A stretch of DNA of 64,000 bases. Origin: Neoarius graeffei. Lineage: Eukaryota > Chordata > Actinopteri > Siluriformes > Ariidae. The notes beneath the pieces are model-generated. The model was not told where the DNA came from. It ran no database searches and saw nothing but the letters and a program-made list of their open reading frames with translations. The stretch spans positions 71,559,149 to 71,623,148 of the forward strand of contig NC_083569.1 in assembly GCF_027579695.1 (NCBI RefSeq), written 5' to 3'. The position numbers were made by a program, and so were the translations under genes. Below, piece by piece: positions 24,034 through 35,991 of the stretch (positions within the stretch are counted from its first letter, which is position 1; every line of letters starts with the position of its first letter).

Positions 24034-24574
24034 TGTTTATTTGTTATGGTAATAACACGTGCAGTTGCTACAGGTTGAGATGAAAACATGCTGGAGTGTT
24101 CCTTTAAACCGGAGCCCAGAGAACCCAGGCTGTCCGATTACAAAAAGTCAGAATGCTCATATTATAAGCTTTGCATTTTCTAGTATGGATTCAGAGAAAG
24201 AGCTGTGTCTCAGTAACCATTACTCATCTGGTGGAAAATGTTGACATTATGATGATGTCATATGCGTGTGCGCACTAATCATTCTCTAGAACTAAGTATG
24301 GCTGTTTGATGACAGCAAACTGAGCATACACTCATGTACTGATAATAGCAGTAGGAGGATTGTATAACTGGCATTACTTTCATATTAATTAAATTCATTT
24401 TATAACGTCCTTGCTTAATGGTGTGTATGTGTGTGGTGAAGAAAGAAGTACAATAGCAGACATTGTGGACCGACAGATTGATGGACACACACGTACAATA
24501 GAAGCAGTACACAGCTGGCCCTTTTACAAGCAGCATAGATAGATGGAATAAGGTAGGGACATGAAATGGAAACA
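24034..24574. other. No gene seen
   Basis: Spacer between two Tc1 elements; no recognised motif. Confidence 0.5.
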
Positions 24575-25370
24575 TACAGTCCCCTTTACGATTATTGCCC
24601 CGTCCCACCCCGTCCTAATTAGAAAAAAAAAATCCACCTTTTGATGAAATAGCTTTATCTCCCACTGAAAGTGAGAAAAATCCAACCTTTAATTGAAATG
24701 AATTTATTCAGAGAAAAACAAATCCCCCATCAAGAAATGATTTTCACCAGAAACACATGACACTATTATTGGCACCCTGGGAAATTAAACACAATGTAAC
24801 TGAAGCATGTTTCCCATTTAAATTGTACATTTTGAGCTGATTGGAGTGTGTAGGAATTTTCAAGCTGTAATTCCTGATTAACTGGGGAACAAATTTGAGG
24901 TGACACGGAGGCTAAATTCCCTTAGTCATCCATCAACATGGGAAAGATCAGAGAACACAAACCAAATGAGGGAGAAGTGTGTTGACATTCATAAGTCAGG
25001 GAATGGTTATAAAAATAGCTACTCCTCTGAAAATGTCCATTTCTACTATTAGGGAAATAATAAAAAGTGGACATCAGCTGGAACTGTTACAAACTTGCCT
25101 GGAAGACACACCCAAGTTTATTTTGACCTCACGTATGGTGAGGAGGATGGAAATGGAGGCAAAAAATCCACAAGGATCACTGTTGGTGAATTACAAGAAA
25201 AAGTAAAATCTTGGGGTTTCCAAATCTCCAAAACCACCATCAGACTCCACCTCCATGCCAACAGATTATTTGGAATGTATGATAAAGCCTTTTCTGTCAT
25301 TGTGTTGATTTGGACAGAGTATTAAATGCAGGGGTGCCAATAATAGTGGCACATGTGTTTTTGTTGAAAA

Positions 25371-25755
25371 TCTCATCTCATCTCATCTCATTATCTCTAG
25401 CCACTTTATCCTGTTCTACAGGGTCGCAGGCAAGCTGGAGCCTATCCCAGCTGACTACGGGCGAAAGGCGGGGTACACCCTGGACAAGTCGCCAGGTCAT
25501 CGCAGGGCTGCCACATAGACACAGACAACCATTCACACTCACATTCACACCTACGGTCAATTTAGAGTCACCAGTTAACCTAACCTGCATGTCTTTGGAC
25601 TGTGGGGGAAACCGGAGCACCCGGAGGAAACCCACGCGGACACGGGGAGAACATGCAAACTCCGCACAGAAAGGCCCTCGCCGGCCCCGGGGCTTGAACC
25701 CAGACCTTCTTGCTGTGAGGCGACAGCGCTAACTACTACACCACCGTGCCGCCCC
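25371..25755 (-). mobile_element. Full-length SINE, first of a pair
   Basis: Minus-strand SINE with head ending 'gtgccgcccc' at about 25755. 'tgaaaatctc' occurs before it and again between the two SINEs. Confidence 0.92.
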
Positions 25756-25762
25756 TGAAAAT

Positions 25763-26095
25763 CTCATCTCATCTCCTTATCTCTAGCCGCTTTATCCTGT
25801 TCTACAGGGTCGCAGGCAAGCTGGAGCCTATCCCAGCTGACTACGGGCGAAAGGCGGGGTACACCCTGGACAAGTCGCCAGGTCATCACAGGGCTGACAC
25901 ATAGACACAGACAACCATTCACACTCACGGTCAATTTAGAGTCGCCAGTTAACCTAACCTGCATGTCTTTGGACTGTGGGGGAAACCAGAGCACCCAGAG
26001 GAAACCCATGCGGACACGGGGAGAACATGCAAACCCCGCACAGAAAGGCCCTTGCCGGCCACGGGGCTCGAACCCGGATCTTCTTGCTGTGAGGC
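25763..26095 (-). mobile_element. SINE lacking the head, second of a pair
   Basis: Same family and orientation. The central domain has lost about 18 bp relative to neighbours, and the sequence stops inside the tRNA-like head at 'ctgtgaggcaaa'. Confidence 0.9.
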
Positions 26096-26217
26096 AAATA
26101 AAAGTCGGATTTTTCTCACAAATGTAAGCACCTGGAGTTTGTGAAACACTACTATAACTTTGACTGCAACTGTGTTCTATGGTCTGATGGAACAAAAATG
26201 GAACTTTTTGGCAATAA

Positions 26218-26454
<237 letters not shown>

Positions 26455-26973
26455 TAGGACAATGATCTGAAGCATGCGTCCAAATCAACACAAAAATAGT
26501 TCGCTGACCCACAGAATCAAGCTTCTGCCCTGGCCATCTCAGTCCCCTGACCTGAACCCCGCTGAAAACCTGTGGGGTGAGCTGAAGAGGAGAGAGCATG
26601 AGAGAAAGCCGAGGACCCTGGGTGATCTGGAGAGATTGTGTAAAGAGGAATGGTCTCAGATGCCCTGCTCTGTATCTCCAAGCTTATAAAATGTTACAGG
26701 AGACTCAGTGCTGTTTTACTGGCAAAGGGAGGTTGTACAGAGTATTAAATGCAGGGGTGCCAGTAATAGTGGCACGTGTTTTTGTTGAAAATTATTTTTT
26801 TGATGAAGGATTTTTAATTTTGAATAAATTTATTTCAAATGAAGGTTGGATTTTTCTCTTTTTTTTTCAGTGTGAGATGAAGCAACTTAACCAAAAGGTG
26901 GATTTTTTTCTTTTTTCTAACCCTTTTTACTAATCTTTTACAAAAGGCGCCAATAATCATAGAGGGAACTGTA

Positions 26974-27949
26974 ATTGCTGGTGTTCATCATAGTGTGTAA
27001 GGGTGAGCTGAACTCGGTTGTACACAAACATACTCCTAATTCCTGCAAGTCTGTGGGTGCACACATGGCTGAACCTCTCTCAGATCCTCCTCCTCATGAC
27101 CCCTCATAAGGTCAAGTGCACCTAGCCAGCGAGAATACGGAACAGTAACCAATCTGGCAGTATACTTCTGGATTAAACACACACACACACACACACACAC
27201 CACACTTTGAAAACAAGATGCTAAGTTTCAGTTTTGCTAAAACAAATGCAGACAAAAGAGGGCTTTATAGTTAAAGGATTTGTAGATTTCTTTTCTCGGT
27301 TTTCACCACGCTCAACCCTCTAATAAATAAATGAGCATGATCCCACTTCTGACTCTCTGGTATCTTTTCTCACATTGCCCATGATTATTGTATTTGCTTT
27401 TTGAAAAATGCTCGGCCTTCTGTAGCACTAGTAATTTCCCTTAAGACAGTAGTATGTGTTTGCAGATGTCTAAAGATATTTGCAGGCTGTGAGTTCTAGT
27501 GTTGACCTGCAATACTTTCTATAGATAACCATTTGAAACTCCAACATAATTTTAAGATGCAACATCCTTAATCTAAAAAAAAAAGTAAACAATAACGCCA
27601 CATATAAACAATTCCACATGAACGTTACCAAAAATATTCTAAATTCGATTAATATTCATGAGGAAAGTGCTCCCTGATTGGTTAGGGTGATCACAGCGCA
27701 GTTCATTCGAAGTGTTGAATGTGTTTGATGGATCATAACCTAATTATATTTATTTTGTAATATGTAGGCATGTAGATCTTTTAAAAGGCATGTTTATGTT
27801 AAATAAATATACCTGTACAAGTAGCTGTGTTTCTTGTACTGATTTGCGCTCATGGACATAATGCACAAAAATAGATATTCGAATGATTCGAAACCCCCCC
27901 CCCCCCCCCCTTTATTTTTTATTTAATTTTTTAAAATAAGCATAATCAT
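26974..27949. other. No gene seen; simple repeats
   Basis: (AC)n at 27178-27200 and a poly-C run at 27895-27910. Otherwise unremarkable. Confidence 0.5.
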
Positions 27950-28322
27950 GGGGCGGCAAGGTGGTGTAGTGGTTAGCGCTGTCGCTTCACAGCAAGAAGG
28001 TCCAGGTTCGAGCCCCGTGGCCGACGAGGGCCTTTCTGTGCGGAGTTTGCATGTTCTCCCCGTGTCCACGTGGGTTTCCTCCGGGTGCTCCGGTTTCCCC
28101 CACAGTCCAAAGACATGCAGGTTAGGTTAACTAGTGACTCTAAATTGACCGTAGGTGTGAGTGTGAATGGTTGTCTGTGTCTATGTGTCAGCCCTGTGAT
28201 GACCTGGCGACTTGTCCAGGGTGTACCCCGCCTTTCGCCCGTAGTCAGCTGGGATAGGCTCCAGCTTGCCTGCAACCCTGTAGAACAGGATAAAGCGGCT
28301 AGAGATAATGAGATCAGATGAA
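27950..28322 (+). mobile_element. Full-length SINE
   Basis: Plus-strand copy with head ggggcggcaaggtggtgtag and tail 'gagataatgagatcagatga'. 'ataatcat' flanks both sides. Confidence 0.92.
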
Positions 28323-29100
28323 GAATAATCATCGAATGTCATTTTTGGCTAATTTCGTCAGCGTTAATGCTCAGCCAGCTTGTGGACATCACATCTGATA
28401 AAGATGTCTAATTGTATGGCCATTTTAACATGTACCCATTCAAAATGTTAGTAGATCCTCTGGCTCGGGACAACTTCCCCAGTTTCCCCCTTTTGAGGGT
28501 CAGAGCTCACACACTTCACTCTGGAAACATCATAGAAAGTCTGAATGATTTAAGAATGTCTCCCTCCCACATTTCATTTTTGAGAAAGTCTTCATACAGG
28601 AACAGAAATGTGATTTAATGTATTAGCCAAAATGGAAATAAATAAATACATTAGTGCAGTTATTTGTCTTTAGTTGAAGGAATTTCAGGCCAAGGGAAAA
28701 AAAATTTCCTTCATAAGGGCTGAAAATGTTAGAAAAGGTCAAGTCACTGTTGCGGATCTTTCTAAATTGATTGTGTTTTTTAATGGAAGTACACAGATTA
28801 GTAGCATTGTTTCATCTGGCCTCGAGCAACTGCACTACAATGCAAGTCCAATTTAAACACCATTAATTATTCACCATATCAACACCTTTCTTTAATGGAT
28901 TCACAATATAAACACTTCTACTGATGCAGTACATCTCCACAGAATTACTAATCACTAGCTAAATGAGTAGATTGTCATTGTCTATGTGTAGTCAGTGGGT
29001 GTGTATGATGATGTTGTTGGTAGGGTATTAGTCTGTATGGTTGAAAACAATCAAATAGAACTAGACTGCATTTCCGCAGAGAAAATGCAAAGTGTGCTTT
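28323..29100. other. No gene seen
   Basis: AT-rich single-copy-like sequence with no coding motif. Confidence 0.5.
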
Positions 29101-29114
29101 CTGAGCTGTAGCAG

Positions 29115-30060
29115 AACAGCTAGCATGCTAAAAGCTAGCATGCCAAACATGCTAATGCCAACATGCTAACAACTAGCATGCTAACAGTTAGCATTCTAAC
29201 ATGCTAACAGCATACTAACATGCTAAAAGCTAGCAGTTAACATGCTAATAGATAACATGCTAACAGCTAGCATTCTAACATGCTAATGATTAACATGCTC
29301 ATCTCATCTCATTATCTCTAGCCGCTTTATCCTGTTCTACAGGGTCGCAGGCAAGCTGGAGCCTATCCCAGCTGACTACGGGCGAAAGGCAGGGTAGACC
29401 CTGGACAAGTCGCCAGGTTATCACAGGGCTGACACATAGACACAGACAACCATTCACACTCACATTCACACCTACGGTCAATTTAGAGTCACCAGTTAAT
29501 CTAACCTGCATGTCTTTGGACTGTGGGGGAAACCGGAGCACCCGGAGGAAACCCACGCGGACACGGGGAGAACATGCAAACTCCGCACAGAAAGGCCTTC
29601 GCCGGCCACGGGGCTCGAACCCGGACCTTCTTGCTGTGAGGCGACAGCGCTAACCACTACACCACTGTGCCTCCCCTGATTAACATGCTATTTGTTAAAA
29701 TTCTAACACTTTAAGGCTAATATGCTGACAGCTATCATGCTAACAGCTAACCGGCTAACGTGCTAATGGCTAGTATGTTAACTTTTAGCATGCTAACACG
29801 CTGAGGGTGACATGCTAACAGCTAACATGCTAACAGTTAGCATGCTAACATGCTCAGGCAAACTCGCTAACAGCAAACATGCGAACTCTGCATGCTACCA
29901 TGCTAATCTTAACATGTTAACAGCTCTCATGGTAACATGCTAATGGTGAACATGCTAACAACTCGCGAGCTAACAGTAGGCATGATATCGTAATGGGTAA
30001 CATGCTAAAAGCTAGCATGGTAACATGTGAATGCTTATATGCTAATTGCTATCGTGTGCG
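29115..30060 (+). repeat. Degenerate 'catgctaac' minisatellite array
   Basis: Dozens of imperfect 9-11 bp units built from 'catgctaac' and 'agctaa', interrupted by a SINE at 29300-29676. Units vary too much for a CRISPR, and there are no spacers. Confidence 0.93.
29300..29676 (-). mobile_element. Full-length SINE with 13-bp target duplication
   Basis: Minus-strand copy flanked by tgattaacatgct at 29287-29299 and 29677-29689. Inserted inside the minisatellite. Confidence 0.94.
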
Positions 30061-30209
30061 CGTGTAAGTATTCCTAATAAAGTGGCCATTGAGTTGAAGT
30101 TGATTTGCTGTCAAAGTCTCAAATGAGCAGATCCTTGCCAAATGCATCATCACCTATGGGGGAAGGGAGGAATGACTCAGTCAAGCTTCCACTGATTAGC
30201 AGCAAAATG

Positions 30210-31025
30210 GAGAAAAAATGGACGGATGAAAGGCAAGACAAAGACGAGTGTGGGTCAGACGAGTGCGGGTCAGAACCGATATTGTGTGTGTGATGGGTGA
30301 TTTGGCCTGAGGTGCCGTATGAAGTTTGGTGGATGTGTGGTGAAGTGTTACTGAGCAAAACTCCATTCATTTGAATGGGGCCAAAAATCAATGGAAGCCT
30401 ATGGAGGTAAAAAGAGATGCGTGAAAACCAAGGAAAAGACGAGTCCAGGTCTCAGGTGAGGGGATGGATCTGTGCGGGGACTTGGCCTGAGGCATCAAGT
30501 GAAGTTTCTTGAAGTTTGGTCACTTGGTTAAAAAAATTGATGGAGAGTGAAAGTTTTTCTCCTGAAACACCATTCATTTTCAATGGGGCCAAAAATCAAT
30601 GCAAGCCTATGGAGGAAAAAGGGATGAGCAAAAAGAAAGGAAAAATGAGTGTGGGTCAGAACCGATTGCATGTATGTGTCGGGGGAGTTGGCCTGAAGTA
30701 TCACATGAGGTTTGGTGCAGCTGCGATGGAGCGTGTCCGAGTAGGACGATTCGATTCATGAGCCCTATTCATTCTCTATGGGAAAAAAACAAAAGAAAAA
30801 CGACAAGAACAAGAGAACGGGCGTGTTGATCCAAAAGCTGTATACAAGCACACTACACCACTTCGGGCCAGACGTCTCAGAGTTGGAACGGTGTCTCTAT
30901 CTCAAACGCCCTAGGAGGAGTAGTGGATCCAAAAAACGTGTCGGAATAAGGCAGAATAAGTAAACTTAAGAATAACAATAGTGTGCTTGCCTTTGGCTGC
31001 TGTGTGCTTGAGCAAGCACACTAAT
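30210..31025 (+). repeat. Dispersed element with three diverged internal repeats
   Basis: 'ttggcctga' followed by 'gaagtttggt'-like text recurs near 30301, 30481 and 30689. 'ggggccaaaaatcaatg' recurs at 30378 and 30585. The right edge is 'gagcaagcacactaata'. No conserved frame. Confidence 0.65.
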
Positions 31026-31159
31026 AACCAGTGTTTAATTGCATTAGGTTTTGTGCAAATCTTTACAGGCTGGCAATGAAATGGTTAATTTTTCTCTTTG
31101 CCATTCATCCATTTCTTGCTCTGTCTTTTTTTTCCTCTGTTTTTTGTTGTCTCTCTCAG

Positions 31160-31308
31160 TGGCGAGCTCCATGGTGAACCAGTGGGAATTCGACGACGTG
31201 GCTAACATCAGCACTTTCCTATTGGACCGGGAGTCTGGGATACTCTACCTGGGGGCACGAGATGCGATTGTTGCTGTGGATACTGCCAACAAATTAAAGC
31301 CTCCCAAG
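31160..31308 (+). CDS. Semaphorin exon: N-terminal start of sema domain
   Basis: The acceptor AG is at 31158-31159 and the donor GT at 31309-31310. The first two bases complete a codon from an unseen upstream exon, and the exon ends on a codon boundary. It encodes [19 protein letters not shown], matching the conserved first blades of semaphorins, where LYLGAR or LYVGAR is diagnostic. The open frame extends back through the polypyrimidine tract, so the ATG upstream at 31051 is not the protein start. Confidence 0.92.
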
Positions 31309-32655
31309 GTAAATTTCATTTTGCCTGTTGGATTATATGCACATTAGAGATGGAGCTAAAAGCGCAAATGAGAAACTGTCTGTCAGGCAAATAACACGGC
31401 AAATTAGGCAAAGATCATTTCCAGAATACCAATTATTTTAAGAAACATTTGTAAGATAATTGAACTTTTTTCACTTGCAGTTGATTGAACTGATCTATTT
31501 TTATTCCGGGTGGTGATGAGCAGTTGCAAAAATGATTTTATTCTCAGTAAAGAACATCACATTATACATTGTTGTGCTTTCAAATAGTCATCAGGGCAAG
31601 GATACTGCGAAAAGGGGATTACTAATCTGATGAAGGCAAATTGTTTTTCATTTAAAAAAAATTGTGTGTTTGTTTCTACCAATGACCTCATCTCTCCTTT
31701 CTGGTCTATTTCACTAACCAAATTACCCCCCACCTCCATCAACCACTCCTGATTTCGTGTGTGTGTGTGTACGCACATGCAAGCATAACCACATCTATTG
31801 GTTTTATTAAAGTCTGGTATCTCTATGGCTCAGCTTGGGCAGAGCTTGTTGCCTTGTGGCAGCATGACATGCTCTGATATCATGTTCCGTTAAATATCAT
31901 ATGGCAGATTTAAGTGTCATTTACCGTATAGAGAAGTCACCTCAAAGACTGCTTCACTGTTTTATGTCTTGCAATAAGCCTGTAGCTAGAGTTTGTCTTT
32001 CAGATAAACACTCAAGATGAAGAGTAGTTTCAGTGTCGAATTGGGTAACTGATGTAATGCGTCAGAGCTGCTTTGTAAAGTAAATGCTCTTTGTTTTGTT
32101 TTGTTTACAACATCCAGTGAGTTTAAGTCCAAATGATGTGGTTCTCGTGTGTGTGTGTGTGTGTGTGTGTGTATAGACACAGTGCAAGCGGATTTGAAGA
32201 CTCGCTGTTTATCTGCATACAGTCTCTGAGGTTTTAAATCAGAGTTTATGGACAATATTACAGACCGAAAATCATGTTTTGATAACCTCTTGAGTAATTT
32301 AGATTTTTAACTTTGCATTTAGAACTTCGCTTATATGTCTGTGATGGATAAATTAATAATGTGTTATGCGCAGCCTGCTCCTGTGTAATTATCTGTAATG
32401 CATTTATTAGGCCAAATGAGCATTTGCATAATCATGGATGGCATAGTCTCTTTTTGTTGCAACAAGGGACAGCACAAGGAGCCAAGGTTCAAAGCACAAA
32501 TTCCCCTCTTTCTTTCTATCTCTCTTTATCAATAGATTGTATGGAATGTTTCAGAAGAGAAGAGCAGATCTTGTGTGACAAAAGGAAAGACAGAGGTGAG
32601 TGCATGTGCGTGTTTTTTTTTGTGTGTCAGTACTCCATATATATATATATGTGTG

Positions 32656-32719
<64 letters not shown>

Positions 32720-35700
32720 TATATGTATGTATGTATGTGCACGTGCGCGTATGTGTGTATAATATAAAAAAATGAGAGCGAGGATATTACACAGTGGTGT
32801 GAAGATATGAAGTTTATCTTTGAGTGGTGAATGCATGTATCACAAGTGAAATTTTTTTCAACACGAGAAGATAAACTTCACATCTTCGAGCCACCATGTA
32901 ACGTTCTTTATATTATTTGGACACATGAACAACAACAACAACAAAAAAAAACAAGTTAATCAGAAGAATTTTAGTTTTGACCCGGTTTGCTATTTTAACA
33001 ACTCGTGTCTAGTCAATGGGAGAACACCGGGAGTGACGTCATCAGAGTGAAATATCGAGAAATATGCCACTCAGATCTGCGACGTACGTCGTATGAAAAA
33101 TGCGAGTTCATCAACACGAGAAGATGAACTTCATATCTTCAAGCCAGCGTGTGATATTTTTATTATATAGACACATTCATGAGCAAAAAGTACCCAAATT
33201 TATCAAAACAATTCATCAATTTCCTCACGACTGACGCACAGAGATTTATGTCATGGTTTTGGTTCTCCATGTCCCGGATGGAGCTCATATGAAAAATGAG
33301 TGGTGTATTTCCCAGTAAAGCACTCGTGTCCATATTAATAAATAAGTGTGTATGTTATGTATGCTAATTGTGTGTGGATCCTCATTACGTCCTCCCTTTA
33401 CCTGCTGCTATTACAAAAACATAATTAGTAGACTTGAAATTATTCTCACTCACTCACTCACTCACTTACACATGCATGCGGGCGTGCACACGCTGGCCCC
33501 ATGTGAAATTTCAGAGAGACAGAGAGCGTTAATTAGTCCAGGCCTTAGTGGTTGCCATCTTACCCACCATGCTGTTCCATGGTGGTGATGGAGGGCTGCA
33601 GATGACTGACGGCTGGAAAGAAGCTCAGAGGGTGGTGATCAAAGGGTGTGATTTAAGCAAACAAAAGGCACAGAAGGGAAGGAGAGGAGTGGTGGGAGAG
33701 CCAGCCTGAGCCTGTACACATGCTGGTCATTTGACTTACACGCACACACTTCATTCAAATCACATTAAAATCAGGAGCTGCTCCATCTTCATCGGTTTCT
33801 CATTTAAAACATTCGTAGTAGTTCATACTACTATCATTCAGATCCACAGTCGTTTGTCTTCTTTCCTGCTTGCATCATATCCTCTGCACTAAAGCATAAA
33901 TGAAAACCTGTCTCAGGTTAGTGAGAATAAATCGCCTCTGCCAGGGCCACCACCCTTAGGGTCAGTGTGTTTTAAGAATTGTCAAAGATTTAGGCATTTC
34001 TCTTTGGTCATGAGCACACCCTGCGCTGTTCCAGCGATGGTGACGTTCTGCTTTGCTTTTAAGAGTAAAAACATGGCATAAAGATGAATTGAGCTGGAAC
34101 TAGATGTGCACTGGATGAAGAAGCACGTTTTAGCTAATAATGTAGCTTCATAATACAGAATGATTCCGTTCAATGTCCACAGTGTTGTTATGAACATGGT
34201 GTGTATTAAATTATCTCTCACCTGTTAGATCTGGTTTTATAATGCCTTTTCACCATTTATAATAATGAACAGTATTAATTGTTTTTTACATTTATACATA
34301 CTGTAGTACATTTTAATATGATGCATAGGTCATGTGTTCCGTATGCAGTGTTTTTAAGTTCTCTAACCAGAAATTTCATGTTGTAAAACTTTAAATATAC
34401 TATAAGCATATAAATATACCACAGTACCGGTGAAACATTTGTACACCCCAACTCAGTTAACAGGTCTTTCTGTATTTTGACTGTTTTCTACATTGTAGAA
34501 CAATACTGAAGACATCAAAACTATGAAATAACATATGGAACTTATTTGAAATTATGTGGTTAAAATGGGGCGGCACGGTGGTGTAGTGGTTAGCGCTGTC
34601 GCCTCACAGCAAGAAGGTCCTGGGTTCGAGCCCAGCGGCTGACGAGGGCCTTTCTGTGCGGAGTTTGCATGTTCTCCCCGTGTCCGCGTGGGTTTCCTCC
34701 AGGTGCTCCGGTTTCCCCCACAGTCCAAAGACATGCAGGTTAGGTTAACTGGTGACTCTAAATTGAGCGTAGGTGTGAATGTGAGTGTGAATGGTTGTCT
34801 GTGTCTATGTGTCAGCCCTGTGATGACCTGGCGACTTGTCCAGGGTGTACCTCGCCTTTCGCCCGTAGTCAGCTGGGATAGGCTCCAGCTTGCCTGCGAC
34901 CCTGTAGAAGGATAAAGCGGCTAGAGATAATGAGATGAGATGAGATGGTTAAAATGGGGCGGCACGGTGGTGTAGTGGTTAGCGCTGTCGCCTCACAGCA
35001 AGAAGGTCCGGGTTCGAGCCCCGTGGCCGGCGAGGGCCTTTCTGTGTGGAGTTTGCATGTTCTCCCCGTGTCCGCGTGGGTTTCCTCCGGGTGCTCCAGT
35101 TTCCCCCACAGTCCAAAGACATGCAGGTTAGGTTAACTGGTGACTCTAAATTGACCGTAGGTGTGAATGTGAGTGTGAATGGTTGTCTGTGTCTATGTGT
35201 CAGCCCTGTGATGACCTGGCGACTTGTCCAGGGTGTACCCCGCCTTTCGCCCGTAGTCAGTTGGGATAGGCTCCAGCTTGCCTGCAATCCTGTAGAACAG
35301 GATAAAGCGGCTAGAGATAATGAGATGAGATGGTTAAAATAAAAAAGTTTCAAAAAATACAGTAAATAGCCCTATTATACGGTACAATTGGAGTAATCGG
35401 TTTTATGTCAAGAACCGCTCAACTAAGTAAAGAGACATGACATTCATCATTACTTTAAGACAGGAAGTGTCTTTTAATTAATAACAATAAAGAAAAGAAA
35501 AACATTCAGTTAGGTGTGTCCAAACTTTTGTCTGGTATTGTACTTGTGTGTGTGTGTTGTAGTGTTAATGGAATTTATACTGTAGGTCTTGTTTATATTT
35601 CATATATTGTGAACATATACTGTGTTGTCACAGTAATAATCTTTAAATATCTCCTGAGGAGGACATTATATTTTGTCATGGATTGTTATGCTGTATATCT

Positions 35701-35958
35701 GCCTGGTGTCCCCCCCCCCAGTTATCACCTGTAATGCATGTGAAGTAATTTTGTTCTGTTTATCTGTATAATAATTAGCTCTTTATAAACTGGTAATACA
35801 TTTTGCCTCCTGGTGTCCGACTCTGTTACTCAGTCTGTTCTCTGCTGTCCCCATCAGGCTGACTGCAATAACTACATCCGTCTGCTGGAGTTCCTGGGAG
35901 ATGGACACATTTATGCCTGTGGCACATATGCCTTCGACCCCCAGTGTGCCTTTATAGT

Positions 35959-35991
<33 letters not shown>

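Larger units (their letters stand above)
34421..35541. mobile_element. Tc1-derived MITE carrying two SINEs
   Basis: The left end 'cagtaccggtgaaacatttg' pairs imperfectly with the inverse of the right end 'aacttttgtctggtattgta'. The interior left sequence (tctacattgtagaacaatac) is typical of Tc1 non-coding ends. There is no transposase left. Confidence 0.8.
32596..35857 (+). other. Semaphorin intron with TG/TA repeat and SINE doublet
   Basis: A (TA/TG)n block lies at 32636-32740. The segment 32846-32935 recurs diverged at 33108-33185 (acacgagaagat, cttc.tatcttc). The Tc1-type MITE with two SINEs at 34421-35541 lies here. Confidence 0.7.

Noticed and set aside
29115..30060. CRISPR-like repeat array
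   Set aside because: Eukaryotic context, 9-11 bp variable units, no spacers, no cas genes.
31051..31159. ATG and hydrophobic stretch just upstream of the first semaphorin exon as a signal peptide
   Set aside because: The hydrophobic residues come from the polypyrimidine tract before a good acceptor AG; the alignment needs a spliced upstream exon.
32361..32836. Frames rich in CVCVCV or HTHTHT
   Set aside because: Translations of TG/CA microsatellites; the same applies near 11022, 46704, 47872 and 49491.
34575..34640. tRNA gene suggested by A and B boxes
   Set aside because: The boxes are the head of a SINE repeated many times, without a foldable mature tRNA or terminator.
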